From: Marsupella aquatica
Taxonomy: Eukaryota; Marchantiophyta
Length of the DNA: 64,000 nt
Assembly: GCA_973895155.1 (NCBI GenBank)
Contig: OZ316891.1
Coordinates: 26,350,001 to 26,414,000, forward strand
Direction: 5' to 3'
The position numbers and the translations under genes are program-made. Positions 45,600 through 56,892 of this stretch are shown one piece after another. The notes beneath the pieces are model-generated. The model made no database searches and had not been told where the DNA came from. It worked only from the letters and a program-made list of their open reading frames with translations. The stretch's first letter is position 1. Each line of letters begins with the position of its first letter.

Positions 45600-46195
45600 C
45601 GACTTGTCCGTACGACCGTACCGGCGTACCATATCGTACCGATATACCGCATCGTACCGGCCGTATCGCATCGTATCGCATCTGTACCTCGTACCATTGT
45701 TGGATAGCCCTTGCATCAGGTACTTGCTATGCACATCTTGTATTTGGAAGCAATTAGTTTTGTGCCAATGCAATCATATCTGCCTCTCATATTACGTACC
45801 TTCTCTGCACATGTACTTACTTTGCACATCCTGTACTTGAGAGCAATTGCATAAGGTCTTGTACTAGAGCAAGCGTACCTGTTTCTCACCAATTTCCTTC
45901 CCTGCTACACTTAGTACTCGTACCTGCTTTGTGCAACCTATATCTGGGAAGTCTTGCATGTATTGTACCTCCTGGTACATGTACCAGTTCTGCACATGGT
46001 GTACTAGGAATCAGTGAGTCAAAGTTGTATCATGTTAATCGTACTTGTTGAGCACAATCTTAGAACATTGTACCTGTATGCACCTTGTTTCTTTACGTAA
46101 TTTCACTTGGAAACACCTTACGTAATCTGCCAATGGATTATGCTCAATAGGAATTAAAATTAAAGACAATTTTCTTCCTAGAACCAATACGTACA
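45600..46195. other. GTACC-rich block with quasi-repeats
   Basis: From 45604 to 45700 CGTACC/CGTATCGCATCG strings alternate. TGCACATCTTGTATTTGGAA and TGCACATCCTGTACTTGAGA, both followed by AGCAATT-like bases, are 91 bp apart. A degraded tRNA-Met primer site (TTGGTTATCGGTAGCAC) at about 46196 suggests that this block is an old LTR. Confidence 0.35.
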
Positions 46196-46549
46196 TTGGT
46201 TATCGGTAGCACAAAGGGTTGAGAATCTCTTTTGTGATGTAATATTCTAGTGTGAGAACAGTAATCTTTCTCACGGAGATATTATGGATCTCTCCTTGTT
46301 GGTACAAACATTGTGCAAAATATTATGAATTTCGGTGTCTTTGCTCCCTTTGAAAGACTCACTGCCGTTGCAATGGGGCACGGCGGTCTTGTTGGGATGG
46401 ATTTGTCAGCATCGGGATTGCAGCCATGGCGACACATGCACGCATGCGCATCAGGCCATCCATGTACCTACTGAGTGATACCATTGAGCACCATCGACGA
46501 CCGAAATATGATTGTAGATTGCTGACTTGGACAGTGCGGTATATTTAGG

Positions 46550-47460
46550 CAGATTTTGAGCATGCGGAGCAGCCGCTACCAGTATCATACCAGATTCGTT
46601 GCTTCATCGATTCATCCGAGTATTGTTCTCAGCCACTTTTGCAGCGGTTTGGGTACTGGTAGTCTGGTCACTCCTCACAGCTCTTTCATGCACAGAGTTT
46701 GGCTTCTACTTTCCATGCTGGTGCTTTCGTTCGTGATTGATCGGTGGCTCATTTACGTACTATGGGTTTCTATCCACAGTATGGAGTCAGTTCCCGTGCT
46801 TTTGAGACAGTGACACTCTCCATCCGCGATACGGATCAGTTGCTCAAACAGGTGGTCTGTCAGTCCACACGATGCTTGCGCCCGTATCATCCAGTCACTG
46901 TTGATCAGATTTTGCACTATCTTGTGGTGGAGTACTCACTAGCTGACCTTGAGGAGTTGGTGCACTAGTTTCTTCAGCATTTTGTACAGGGATTGGCAGC
47001 ATGGGAGCAGTATGTATGTGATGCACCTGGCTGCCACCCATGGGCTAATCATTTATGAGCAGATGGTCAGTTTCCCCTTTGGAGGCATGATGAGGCCTTT
47101 GAGGAGATTTCTAGCAGGCTTCGTACACCGTCTGCTCGACTTCATCATTGGACTTTTGATCTAGTTTGGCGACGGGTGGATGTAGAGGATGATACAGGCA
47201 ATGATTATAGTTTTTTGGATGTGAGTCCATATCCTTGGTGCACTTCTGGACAGTTACCAGCCCCTATTGCCCCCGGGCAAGTTAGAGGCCGTCCACAGTA
47301 TGTGTATCGTAATGGCACTCCACATCCAAACCATGGTCATGATCATGATTGAGTTAGGGCATTGCCAGATAGATATCGTGGCCGATGAGCGATCGATGCT
47401 ATGGTTGCAGCTCGAGATCCATCCCGCCTCACTGCCACCTAGGAGATGACGGCACAAGAA
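46550..47460 (+). pseudogene. Unassigned retroelement-like ORF, decayed
   Basis: One frame stays open apart from a few stops from about 46558 to 47354: LLKQVVCQSTRCLRPYHPVT, VDQILHYLVVEYSLADLEEL, then APGCHPWANHL, WTFDLVWRRVDVEDDTGND and GRPQYVYRNGTPHPNHGHDHD. It lies after a degraded primer site and before a Copia gag remnant. I do not recognise a gag, Pol or transposase domain. Its 3' end is shared with the repeat at 44860-45085. Confidence 0.4.
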
Positions 47461-47560
47461 AAGGTCAAGTAGTCATTTAGATTAGTTGACTGGTAGGTTA
47501 AGTCTAATTTATGATCACTCTATTCTGCACCTCATTGTTTTGTCTCTTAAGGTGAGGTTT
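47330..47560 (+). repeat. Diverged repeat, copy B
   Basis: Matches 44860-45085 from GTTAGGGCATTGCCAG through CACCTAGGAGATGACGGCAC to GGTGAGGTTTCAGTGG, with scattered substitutions. Confidence 0.6.
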
Positions 47561-47639
47561 CAGTGGTTTACTCCACAGGGCAGCCATCTCTAGTCGGGTC
47601 TCACATTATATAGTGGTCATTTTCATAATCGTACCCCTC

Positions 47640-48900
47640 ACAAAATAGAGGTAAGGAAAAGGCTCGGTCTAAGTCTAGATCTAAGTCTAGAGAGAAATCT
47701 CTAGAAAAAAAACTGGTTATATGCTGGAAATATAATAAGTCCGACTATATGAAAAAATATTGTCGAGTCAAGCAGACTAATCAACCATGAGCAAATGCAG
47801 CAATTGATGTTGATATGATTTACTTGCTCGATAATGAAATCTTGTAAAATCAAGATGTTGTCCTTTGTAGTTTATCTAGAAACAGCTATGATGAATGGAT
47901 TTTGGATTGTACCTGTACATATCATATAACATATAAAAAAAAGTTTGTCAGTTTTTACTAGGTATCAAACGGTTCAGTATTGATGGGGAATGATCACCTT
48001 TGTCAAATTATTGGAATTTGATCTGTAAAGATTCGGATGTTTGATGAAGCTGTGCGGACAATGAAAGATGTTAGACACATTCTTGACATGAAAAAGATCT
48101 TGATTTTGTTAGGAATGTTGGAAGCGAATGAACATCAATAGAGTTCTGTTGATGGTGTACTTCAGGTGTCAATGAAAGACAAAATTGTCCTGAAGGGTAA
48201 GCGGCATAATAAGCTCTATTTATTGGAGGGTAACTTAATCAGTGACGAAGCTAATGTAACTAGAACTCGTGAAGAGATGACTCGATTGTGACATTAGAGA
48301 TTGGGACACATGAATGAAAAAGGCTTGGCAATCCTTTATAGGAAATGACTTATTTCTAATTTGGAATCATCTAAGTTAGACTTTTGTGAACATTGTGTGT
48401 TTGGGAAGCAGCACAGAAGAACCTTTGGTGTTGGAACTCACAATGCCAAAGCTATACTTGAGTATACATAGTGATGTATGGGGTCCAACCCCAATTTCCT
48501 CACTTTTTGGAAAATTGTACTATGTCACGTTCATTGATGATTACTCACGATATGTGTGGATCACATTTGTACACGTTAGTCTGAAGTTTTTAGCACTTTT
48601 AAGAAGTGGAAAGCCCAAATTGAGAATCAGACTGTCCGATCCAAGGTGAAATATATGTGATTTGGATACGGCAGGGAGTACGGTTCCCATAAATTTGAAC
48701 TATACTATGTAGAGTAAAGAATTACTCGTCATCTCACAACAATTTATACTCCTCAATAAAATGGTGTTTTTGAGCGGCTAAACCAAATACTATTGGAGCG
48801 CGATTGAGGAGTATGTTGAAGCTATAATTACGGTAATTTATTTGGTAAATCTTTCTCCTTCAAGTGCAATCAATTTCAAGATGTCGTTTGGAGTGAGGTA
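47640..48900 (+). pseudogene. Copia gag-pol remnant (Copia-3)
   Basis: A damaged zinc knuckle (CWKYNKSDYMKKYC, second Cys lost) ends in a frame closed by TAA after DNEIL at about 47846. The protease motif DEWILDCTCTYH, the gag-pre-integrase part (GHMNEKGLAIL...CEHCVFGKQH) and the start of the integrase core (FIDDYSRYVWITF) follow with many stops. It is close in wording to Copia-1 (for example VSNGSVLMGN, LEANEHQ) but older. RT and RNase H are absent. Confidence 0.85.
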
Positions 48901-48929
48901 TGGACGGCAAACAGACTATCTTTGGAAAT

Positions 48930-49213
48930 GACCAACTCCAATCCAGAATAGAGATTAGGTCTTGATCTATGAAGGAGGATGGAACAACAACATTCTACTC
49001 TGAAGAAGTTTGCATGTCATTGGAGAGGACCTTTTATGATGGAGGAGGTTCGTCCTAATGCAACATATGTGGTAAGAGAACTTGATGAAGCCAATTCATC
49101 GTAATCCCTATGGAGGGAAGCTAGTGAAATTGTTTAAACGATGAACTCGATTTGTGATAGAGGAAGAGTTTGAACCAGACGACTATGAGGCTTTAGATGA
49201 AGAAGACATATAG
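48930..49213 (+). pseudogene. Ty3/Gypsy-type integrase C-terminus remnant
   Basis: STLKKFACHWRGPFMMEEV followed by RPNATYVVRELDE is the GPY/F module typical of Ty3/Gypsy integrases, and then (one frameshift on) PYGGKLVKLFKR and EEFEPDDYEALDEEDI close the protein. It directly follows the Copia integrase remnant. Copia integrases lack this module, so two different elements are joined here by insertion or deletion. Confidence 0.6.
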
Positions 49214-50223
49214 TGATTCTAGGTGTGGTGCATACTGGAGAATGCAAAGTTGTGGTAGAGATGATGTATTGTGATTTTCTCTTAATATATGAAAAATTGT
49301 TTATTTTAATATATTATAGATTTATATAAGTAGTTTAGTAGTTACATTATTAGATTTAGACTTTAATAATTTCTTTAGCTATAGTATACAGACTACAATA
49401 GTTCCATCAACTATAATAGTTTCACCACGTATAGTAGTTTCATCAACTATAGTAGTTTCAATGCACAGCAGTTCCACTAATGCATAGTAATTCCACCAAC
49501 GCACAGTAGTTTTACCAACTATGAACAATACTAGCACACTTATAGGTAGTTGAGTTTGCCACTTGGCTTTGATCCGAGTGTTTGGGCTTGATCCATGCCC
49601 TCTTGGTGAGCACTATAATTAAAGTGGAGAGGGACACTCTTCCCTCATTTCGTAGTTTTTATCAATCAAGGTTGTAAAGTTTTTTGTGCCTTAAACATAG
49701 TAAATATGACGTCCTTTGGCTCAGATAGCAAATGAATGAGTAGTAGACTTATAGATGGAACCTTAGGAAATAAGGTCTCTTTGGGAATTAGAGGTGGGGT
49801 GTTTTTTGGCCCAGATAGCAAAAGAATAAGAGAGTCATCATGAATCCAGGAGATAGAGCTATCCCTTATCTTCCCCTTTGTAATCTATTTTTTATTAGAG
49901 TCCATCTTTTAGACAAGTCATCTATGATGCAACATTTAACCTATCATTTTGGAGCTTAGTTTGCAATTGTTGTTATGGATTCTAACGAGCCAATAGTATA
50001 CCCAGTAATGTCGTACCGAGAGAAGTGAGAGTGCATTATCTTTGTCTTTTATTGAAGTCATGGATCTGAATAGGAGGTCTGCAAGTATGGTGAAATAGGA
50101 TTTAACAATATATTAGTTTCACCTAAACCTTTCTTAATATCCACTACCCTTGTTACTAGAATTATCATTTGGGTTTTAGTGTAGAACTTATGGGCATGTA
50201 AGGTTAACTTCATAAGAGCCAAC
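49214..50223. other. No gene; degenerate short repeats
   Basis: Between 49385 and 49520 an AGTAGTTTCATCAACTATAG-like unit of about 25 bp recurs in degenerate form. CAGATAGCAAATGAATGAG (49725) and CAGATAGCAAAAGAATAAG (49820) are a second pair. No coding frame was supported. Confidence 0.4.
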
Positions 50224-50634
50224 ATGCTCTTACCAGAAAACACGATCACCCGGACACTGTCTCACATGGTATTCAAAGAGGCCAACATGATAGAGCTGAT
50301 CCTTCTGATAATACATAACGAAGAGCATACGTCTGAGTCACCTATATTGGATATCATGGACTATATGTTTTACTCCAAATATTACACACTGGATGAAGTC
50401 ACACTATTGACTAATGACACTACAGTCGCTACTTCTATTAAGGTTGAGTATCCAATAGACACACAAACGATATTGGAGAAGACACATATTTGGATGATGA
50501 AAGCGCTAGAGTACTCTGCAGCGCACAATCAAGATACGCTGCACACCCACTCCATTGCTTCTTCAGTATCCAGTAGGCCATCGGGCTTGAAACTGTCCTC
50601 AAGTGTAGATTACGAGTACACAAGTATGTATTAG
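50224..50634 (+). CDS. Hypothetical 136-residue ORF
   Basis: The frame starts at a non-ATG or weak start (ATG at 50224 is in AACATGC) and reads LILLIIHNEEHTSESP, then MDYMFYSKYYTLDEVTLLTN and ILEKTHIWMMKALEYSAAHN. It has no family I recognise. It lies between decayed retroelements, so it may be the tail of another element. Confidence 0.25.
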   Translation: MLLPENTITRTLSHMVFKEANMIELILLIIHNEEHTSESPILDIMDYMFYSKYYTLDEVTLLTNDTTVATSIKVEYPIDTQTILEKTHIWMMKALEYSAAHNQDTLHTHSIASSVSSRPSGLKLSSSVDYEYTSMY

Positions 50635-50917
50635 GGTTTAGGGTTCCTCAAGTGGCAACCCCCTCATGATGGGAGCTGGACTTAGACTAATGGCCACCAG
50701 CCCTTGTCTTGGACAGGTGGTGATAAATGAACCAACACAAAGTGAGTCGCGAATACAACTTTCACCCACTCGTAATTGCTCCGGCGTTGCCTAACTCCAG
50801 CATTGAGCTCCTCTTAGATTTGCTACCATCATGGCCATTAGGGATGCGACTAACAAAGAGGATGCTAGTCAGAGCAAGGACAAGACTTGAGAAGAGCGCG
50901 CTCCAATTAACTTTATT

Positions 50918-51540
50918 GGGCCCATTGCCGATCATGGAAATATGAACTATTTTTCTTACAGATCACCATAGGGGCCCGAGAAGCCCCACATGAGCCCGAT
51001 CATGGGGCCGCATATTTCTCGGCCAACGGACCCAGGGGCCAAAAGTTATGACCGACTCAAGCCGCATACTTGTAATTTGGGCCCGTTGCCGATCATGGAA
51101 AAATGAACTATTTTTCCAACGGATCACCATAAGGGCCCAAGAAGCTCCACATGAGCCCAATCATGGGGCCGCATATTTCTCGGCCAATGGACCCAGGGGC
51201 CAAAAGTTATGGCCGACTCGAGCCTCATGCTTGTAGTTTGGGCCCGTTGCCGATCATGGAAAAATGAACTATTTTTCCAACGGATCACCATAGGGGCCCG
51301 AGAAGCCCCACATGAGCCCGATCATGGGGTCACATATTTCTCGGCCAACGGACCCAGGGGCCAAAAGTTATGGCCGACTCAAGCCGCATACTTGTAGTTT
51401 GGGCCCGTTGCCAATCACGGAAAAATGAACTATTTTTCCAACGGATCACCATAGGGGCCTAAGAAGCCCCACATGAGCCCAATCATGGGGTCGCATATTT
51501 TTTGGCCAACGAACCTAGGGGCCAAAAGTTATGGCCGATT
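50918..51540. repeat. 161-bp tandem repeat, about 3.9 copies
   Basis: Units begin GGGCCC(A/G)TTGCC(G/A)ATCA at 50918, 51079, 51240 and 51401, a constant period of 161. Each contains GAACTATTTTTCCAACGGAT, CCACATGAGCCCGATCATGG and CCAAAAGTTATGGCCGACTC. Copies differ by only a few substitutions and have no length changes. The period is not a multiple of three. Confidence 0.95.
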
Positions 51541-53141
51541 TAGACTCAATTAGAGTCGTCGCGCATCGATGGACCAAGAAGGGGTTGTCTGGACCAGGGG
51601 GGTTGCCTGGACCAGAGCGGGGTTAGGGCCGTAACTTTTAGCCCCTTATGCCACAATTTGCGCTCGAGGCCAAGTTACATAAGGTTTTCAATTATCTTCG
51701 TTTCGAGCTAAGTGGCGGGGCCCACGGACCCTCGGGTAGGGGGCCAAAGATAGGGGACCAAAGCTGGTCCGGGGTGGCAGGTCCCCAGAAGCATATATGA
51801 GGGGAGTGGTCCTCTCAAGTTTGAGCTCGAGCTGATCGCGATCAACGAAGATACGTCGTTTCGAGTTTTGAAGCGGAAACAAACATAACTCGATGACCGG
51901 ATCTCCGTTGGGGGAGTTCTTGGGCTCGTTGGAAAGCTAATGAAGAAAGCTACCTCATGGTGCTCTCTGATTGTGCATTGAATGATTTTGGTTTTGAGGC
52001 TTGCAATGGGAGGAGTCCCTCTTGCCGATCCGAAGTCGAACAGTGACCAAACCGCATTTGGTTCCCACGGGGACCTGATGTTGGAGAGATAGAACCAAGT
52101 AGACTCTGGGGGCTGCCATTGAGATCTGGTCCCGATGCATGGTGAGAGGTTGAGCGGAACCCGATTTCGCAGAGAGGTGGCTAAGATCTAGAAACTGAAT
52201 GGTCCCGACGTGTTACTACTAGTTTGTGACAAACTGAGTTTGGGCCATGGGCATGTCCTGGAGGCAGGGCGGTCAGCCATTGACGGGTAGAAAGTGGGGA
52301 AGCTTGGGCGACATCCGGTAGATAGACTATTCCAGACGAACAATGATGTCGACCTTAGTTTCAGCTTATGGCAAGGCCATGCGGGCCTGGGAGGCTCTAT
52401 CCGCTGACCTACTTACTAACGACTGTTGAGCTTGATGCAAGACAATGGTTTTGGGAGTTCCGAGATCAAGACGAGTTCTTATCGGTTGGTTGGTTGCTTG
52501 TGCAGATAGCAAAGACCGTTGAGCGACGGTTGTGCTGACGAGGGCAAGTGCGGCTTCGTATGGGAGGGGTCGCTAACGACAAGGAGTATAGTCGGGGAGA
52601 ACTTGCCCCAACATTCCGTGTTAGTGCAAGGTTCGACTTGTTTCAAGGCTAAGAAACGAGTTTGGACGGACACGTGGTGGGAGGGCCACCACTAAGTGTG
52701 AAGGATCAACTCTCAACATCCATTTAAAGATAGGGGTCATTTGGCCCCTCTCTTCTTGATGCCTCCCCCTCCCTAGATAGGCCGGTAGGTAGGAGTAGGC
52801 CCATAGAATTATGGTTAGACCCACTTGGATGTGCTGCTAACTGAACATGCCCCTGGGTGGCACAATGCTTGTCTGTGGAGATTCCGTAGATAAGAAGACC
52901 CGAATCAGCAGGCTCCGACATTTATCCGGATTCCTTCTGTGTTGTAAGAAATGATGAAACGACCCACCTTGGCCCAGGCAAAAAAGGCAGGGAGGTGTCC
53001 CTACTCAGGATTATTGACCCGTGTGCATCATGGAGTGAACCGGCCATTTGAAAGTCCCTCGAAGTAAAGTTCCCGGTGGACCTCCTTCCTCGCATTCTTG
53101 TGGTGAAGCGATGATTTTGCCGAGGAAAGAACTTTATTATT
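51541..53141. other. No assignable gene; region before the LINE
   Basis: The sequence is moderately GC-rich with strings related to the tandem unit at its start (GGCCGTAACTTTTAGCCCC). It may hold the 5' untranslated region or first ORF of the LINE, but I could not identify a gag-like or zinc-knuckle frame. Confidence 0.35.
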
Positions 53142-53730
53142 ATGGCCGTTCGCACTGATGCCTTTGCTACCTTGGCTCCTCAGTTCAAGCAGTTATTTAC
53201 CCGAGTATTCCCAGTGGCCTGTAGGGGGAGCCGGTCCCCGCCCCCTTGTAAACTATTAACGATTGTCCTGACAGTTTCCAGAGCGAAGTCCCTGACCCCA
53301 CTCATCCAGGTTACCTTTGCGTCCCTCAATGTTAATGGTCTTCGAGCCAAGTTGAAACAAGTTCGGCACCAAGCCTTGGAGGATGAATGGAGTGTGTTTG
53401 GGCTCCAAGAAACACTACTCCCATCGTCCCGTCCTCCATGTCTTGGGCATTTGAAGTTAGTCTCTCCTAGATCAGACCGCCCCAGCGTGAGGGGAGTTGC
53501 CTTGGCGGTCAGGAAGGGACTTTGCTCTACGATCCACTTCTTGGATCCCAACTTCATCATTGCGGTAGTTACGTTCGCGGGGTTATCTCAACGTACCTGG
53601 CTCATTGCTACAGTGTATGTCCCGTGCATCCGAGTAGAAGCGGATGCACGAACTAATATGCTTGCAAGGTTGGAAATTGCCTGTCAGACTCTTATCACAC
53701 GGTGTCGTGATAACTTTGGTGCAAATAGTA
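53142..53730 (+). pseudogene. LINE ORF2, first part of the AP-like endonuclease
   Basis: ASLNVNGLRAKLKQV and FGLQETLLPS carry the conserved Asn and Glu of AP endonuclease-like domains; AVRKGL and LIATVYVPC follow in the proper order. The enzyme nicks target DNA to prime reverse transcription. The frame stops matching the family after LEIACQTLITRC, where foreign sequence begins. Confidence 0.85.
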
Positions 53731-55370
53731 CACCTAAGTTACACGGGTATATTTTGGGTTTGCAACATCTCGACTTAAGATGACAAATAAGACCATAAGT
53801 CGGGTACCTATGCTTGTAGCGGGTTGCCGATTCATAAAGAAACAAGGAACGAGAGGAGGAGGCAACAACTCTAAGGCAAGAAAGCAGCAATGGACAGAGT
53901 GCACGGGGCGCCAGTTGGATTTTCAAATCACGTTGAATTTCAGTTTTGGGTTATGGAGAAAGTTCATTTTCGGCAATTCATCGTGCATCACTTTGGTGTG
54001 CGATTCCTTCGGGAGGTTGAAGAATCCGCTCAACCTTTGTTCTTACCCACGCTTACATATGCACATAAGTGGGTTATATGTTTTTATGTTTTAACATAGT
54101 AGCTAGTTTGGTGATTCATCATGCCTAATTATAAAATTTAGGCATCCTATGATGGGTTAGAGTGACAACAAAGCACTTCTAAATAAAGTATTGTGGGCTA
54201 TAGAAATAATTATCATAAACTAGAGTATAGGCCTACTAGGTGGCTTTACTTTTCCACTAGATTTGTGACATAGCAAAATATATAGGGATACGTGGCATAC
54301 ATGTGTAAAAAGGCCTTGCATGATTGCATGTCCATTTAGAATCAAGCACATGGCCAATTAGGTGTCGAAAGGAGGATAAGCATGAAAACATGCCCAATAG
54401 CATTCAAACACCTTGTTGTTTACATGTTCAAATATTATTGGACCATGTGTATCAAAGGGGTGAGTCATTACCCCTCCAAAACACTATAAATAAGAGGCCT
54501 GCCCCTTGGGGGTGGCATGGTGAGTTTTCTTTGTTATTCCAAACTTATGTGCAAGAATAGTGTGGGAAGTATAAGAATTCATAGAATGTGCTTGGAAGCT
54601 AGAGATGTGACATTAGTAAAAAGTTATTAAATAGTAAAAGTTGTACTATATAGGAAATCATTATGATATATTTTTCTTAGGGAAATAGTATTCTAACTTT
54701 GATCACCTTGATGAGCACACCAAGTTTGCTTTTGGAATCACTTGATTTTGGTATAATACTAGAAAGTTATGATGACTTGAAGGTTTAGATTATGCTCAAA
54801 TAGAACCATATTTTTCTGAGTTTGAATATTGCTTGTAATATTTTCCTAGAATAAGATGTATATTTGAAATTTTTTCCTGAAAATAGACAAGAAGCTATGT
54901 CATGCCTAGGAAAAATTTTCGAGGGTATATCTATCTTTAATTGAGATATATAGTATGGTGACGGTGATAGGGTCTTCATAGCCTGCAATCTAGATAGGTC
55001 CACCATTTTTCTTTGTACCTATTGATGGAGATAGAGTTTTGACTCGAACCTTTGAGGGATGATAGGATAGTAAGTACTTGGCTTGTTTGATATGGTACAA
55101 AGGAAATTGACAATCGTAGGTGAATTTCCTATGTTCAAAAAGCTTGTACTATGATTCTGAATTACAAGATGGACCTCAATAGAGTTCCTAGGCCTAATTT
55201 TAGTATAGATTGTAATGTTCGGGTGATATGTCACCAAAAAACTGAGTTTCAAGCCTTCATCATCAGAAACTTTGGGGAGTCGGCATATACCATGATCATT
55301 TCATCCCCGATTCCATTCGTTGTTCCCATGACAATTGAGTGATTTCGGGTAATGATCGAAGTGTTTTATT
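53731..55370. other. Insert in the LINE endonuclease, unidentified
   Basis: About 1.6 kb of AT-rich sequence separates the two halves of the endonuclease domain. I could not define terminal repeats or a target duplication. Small open frames (53780-54094, 54324-54560) have no recognisable domain. It may be a non-autonomous DNA element or a replaced segment. Confidence 0.45.
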
Positions 55371-56403
55371 AGCACGTCGTAGCACATTGTTCTTCCGACA
55401 GACAGAAGCCCGGGCTTTCCCGACATCGCCCACAAACTTCACGACAACGGTATCCACTACGACCCTTTATCATTATGGGAGACTTCAATTGCCATCCGTA
55501 GAACATGGTCGACCTTGTTTCCAATCTGGCCCCTTCTCTCTACTGGCTTGCACCTAGTGGGGACGTGCGCTCGTACCGCAGTAGGGTGAATCCTCAGGTT
55601 ACGAGCGGCATTGCCCCGATGTCATATTCCCTAGACCATTGCGTTGCCAATCGATCGGCCAGGAGATTCCTTTTGGCCCCTACTGTTGACCGCACTATTG
55701 ATATCGCCGATCATTACCCGATCGTGATTAAAGTCGAGAAACTGATGACCCTCGACCAGGACTTGTTACCACCCAAAAATCGGTTTGACAAAAGAGGCTT
55801 GCGTTTCATGGACACCGAGTGCTTAATGCAGGATAGAAGATGTGAGAGGCTGCTCCAAGAGAATACACCTTCGACAGGCGAGGTGTTTGAGACCATGAAC
55901 ATGGTGGCTAAGTCTGCTCGCCTCATCCGGCCAATACGGCCCCATAAAGTCAGGGCTTTGGACCTCTTGCTCCGACGACTATTAAGGAGGCGCCGCTCCC
56001 TCTTCGTCCGATACTTCAATGGGCTCTCCATGGGGAGCCCAACCTACCTTGGCATACACCCAGTACCTCCAGATTTGGACCCGATATACTAATCGGGTCC
56101 GAACTTTATGGAACAAACACTTTAGTGACCGCCTTGAGGTTGACATCTCTTTGATTCAGGAATGTGATTTTGGGGGGTTCTAAAAATGGATTCGATCACT
56201 CTCAAGGAATGGACGTAACTACTTCATCTCGCAAATTAGCCCCGTCATTGGGGCTGATGGGGTTCTTGAGGTTGAGACGGATCCAATCATTGCGGTTTAG
56301 CACAAATATTGGACTCCTTGTACGCTTACACATCTCCGCCGAATATTGAGGACTTATGGCGACAACGCGAAGCTAGTGTCCCGCAGCGACCCAGGTTGCG
56401 GGA
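55371..56403 (+). pseudogene. LINE ORF2, endonuclease end and linker
   Basis: IIMGDFNCHP, with a TAG directly after it at about 55500, then SYRSR, LDHCVAN and ADHYPIV give the remaining catalytic motifs (Asp/Asn, Asp, His) of the AP-like endonuclease. A Leu/Arg-rich linker follows up to the Copia insertion at 56403. Confidence 0.85.
56399..56403. repeat. 5-bp target duplication of Copia-2 (left copy)
   Basis: CGGGA before the left LTR is repeated as CGGGA at 62232-62236 after the right LTR. Removal of the element and one copy rejoins the LINE sequence. Confidence 0.9.
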
Positions 56404-56730
56404 TGTAGGATCGAAACGGACAGCATGATGTCTCATAATCGTCAGTCGTACAATACTTCGGTACACCGACACAAAGATATGTGGTTCACCCCCCGTCTGG
56501 GCTATGTCCACGGCCGCACCCAGAGTTTCACTATGAACACAAAAAGTACATATCACCATAGCTCCATGGTCCAAGCTCTCTCTCTCTTTCTCACAAAGTT
56601 CTCAACTAAGTGTTCTCTCTCCATGGGACACCAAGAGGGTTATCCTTTCATGAAGAGTCTAGTCAACTAATGTTAACTTTGGTTAACTTACTCTAGTTAA
56701 CCTAGCCAAGGTTGAGTCAAAACCCTAACA
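56404..56730 (-). repeat. Copia-2 3' LTR
   Basis: On the minus strand it starts TGTTAGGGTTTTGAC and ends CGATCCTACA. It includes an AGAGAGAG-type tract and repeats GTTAAC. The polypurine tract (minus AAAGGGGAGTT) is next to it at 56731-56741. Confidence 0.92.
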
Positions 56731-56741
56731 AACTCCCCTTT
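56731..56741 (-). promoter_or_regulatory. Polypurine tract of Copia-2
   Basis: AAAGGGGAGTT on the minus strand directly precedes the 3' LTR, the position where plus-strand DNA synthesis is primed. Confidence 0.75.
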
Positions 56742-56892
56742 GACTCTAGCCTTGAGCTAGCTGCTAGCAATCTAAAGCTAAGATCTACAGTGAATTGCAA
56801 TGTCTTGTAAAATCACCATGAGGAATAACCTTGGTTAACATGTCAACTGGATTGAGTTTACCCTCAATCTTGACTAGCTCAACCTTTCCTGC

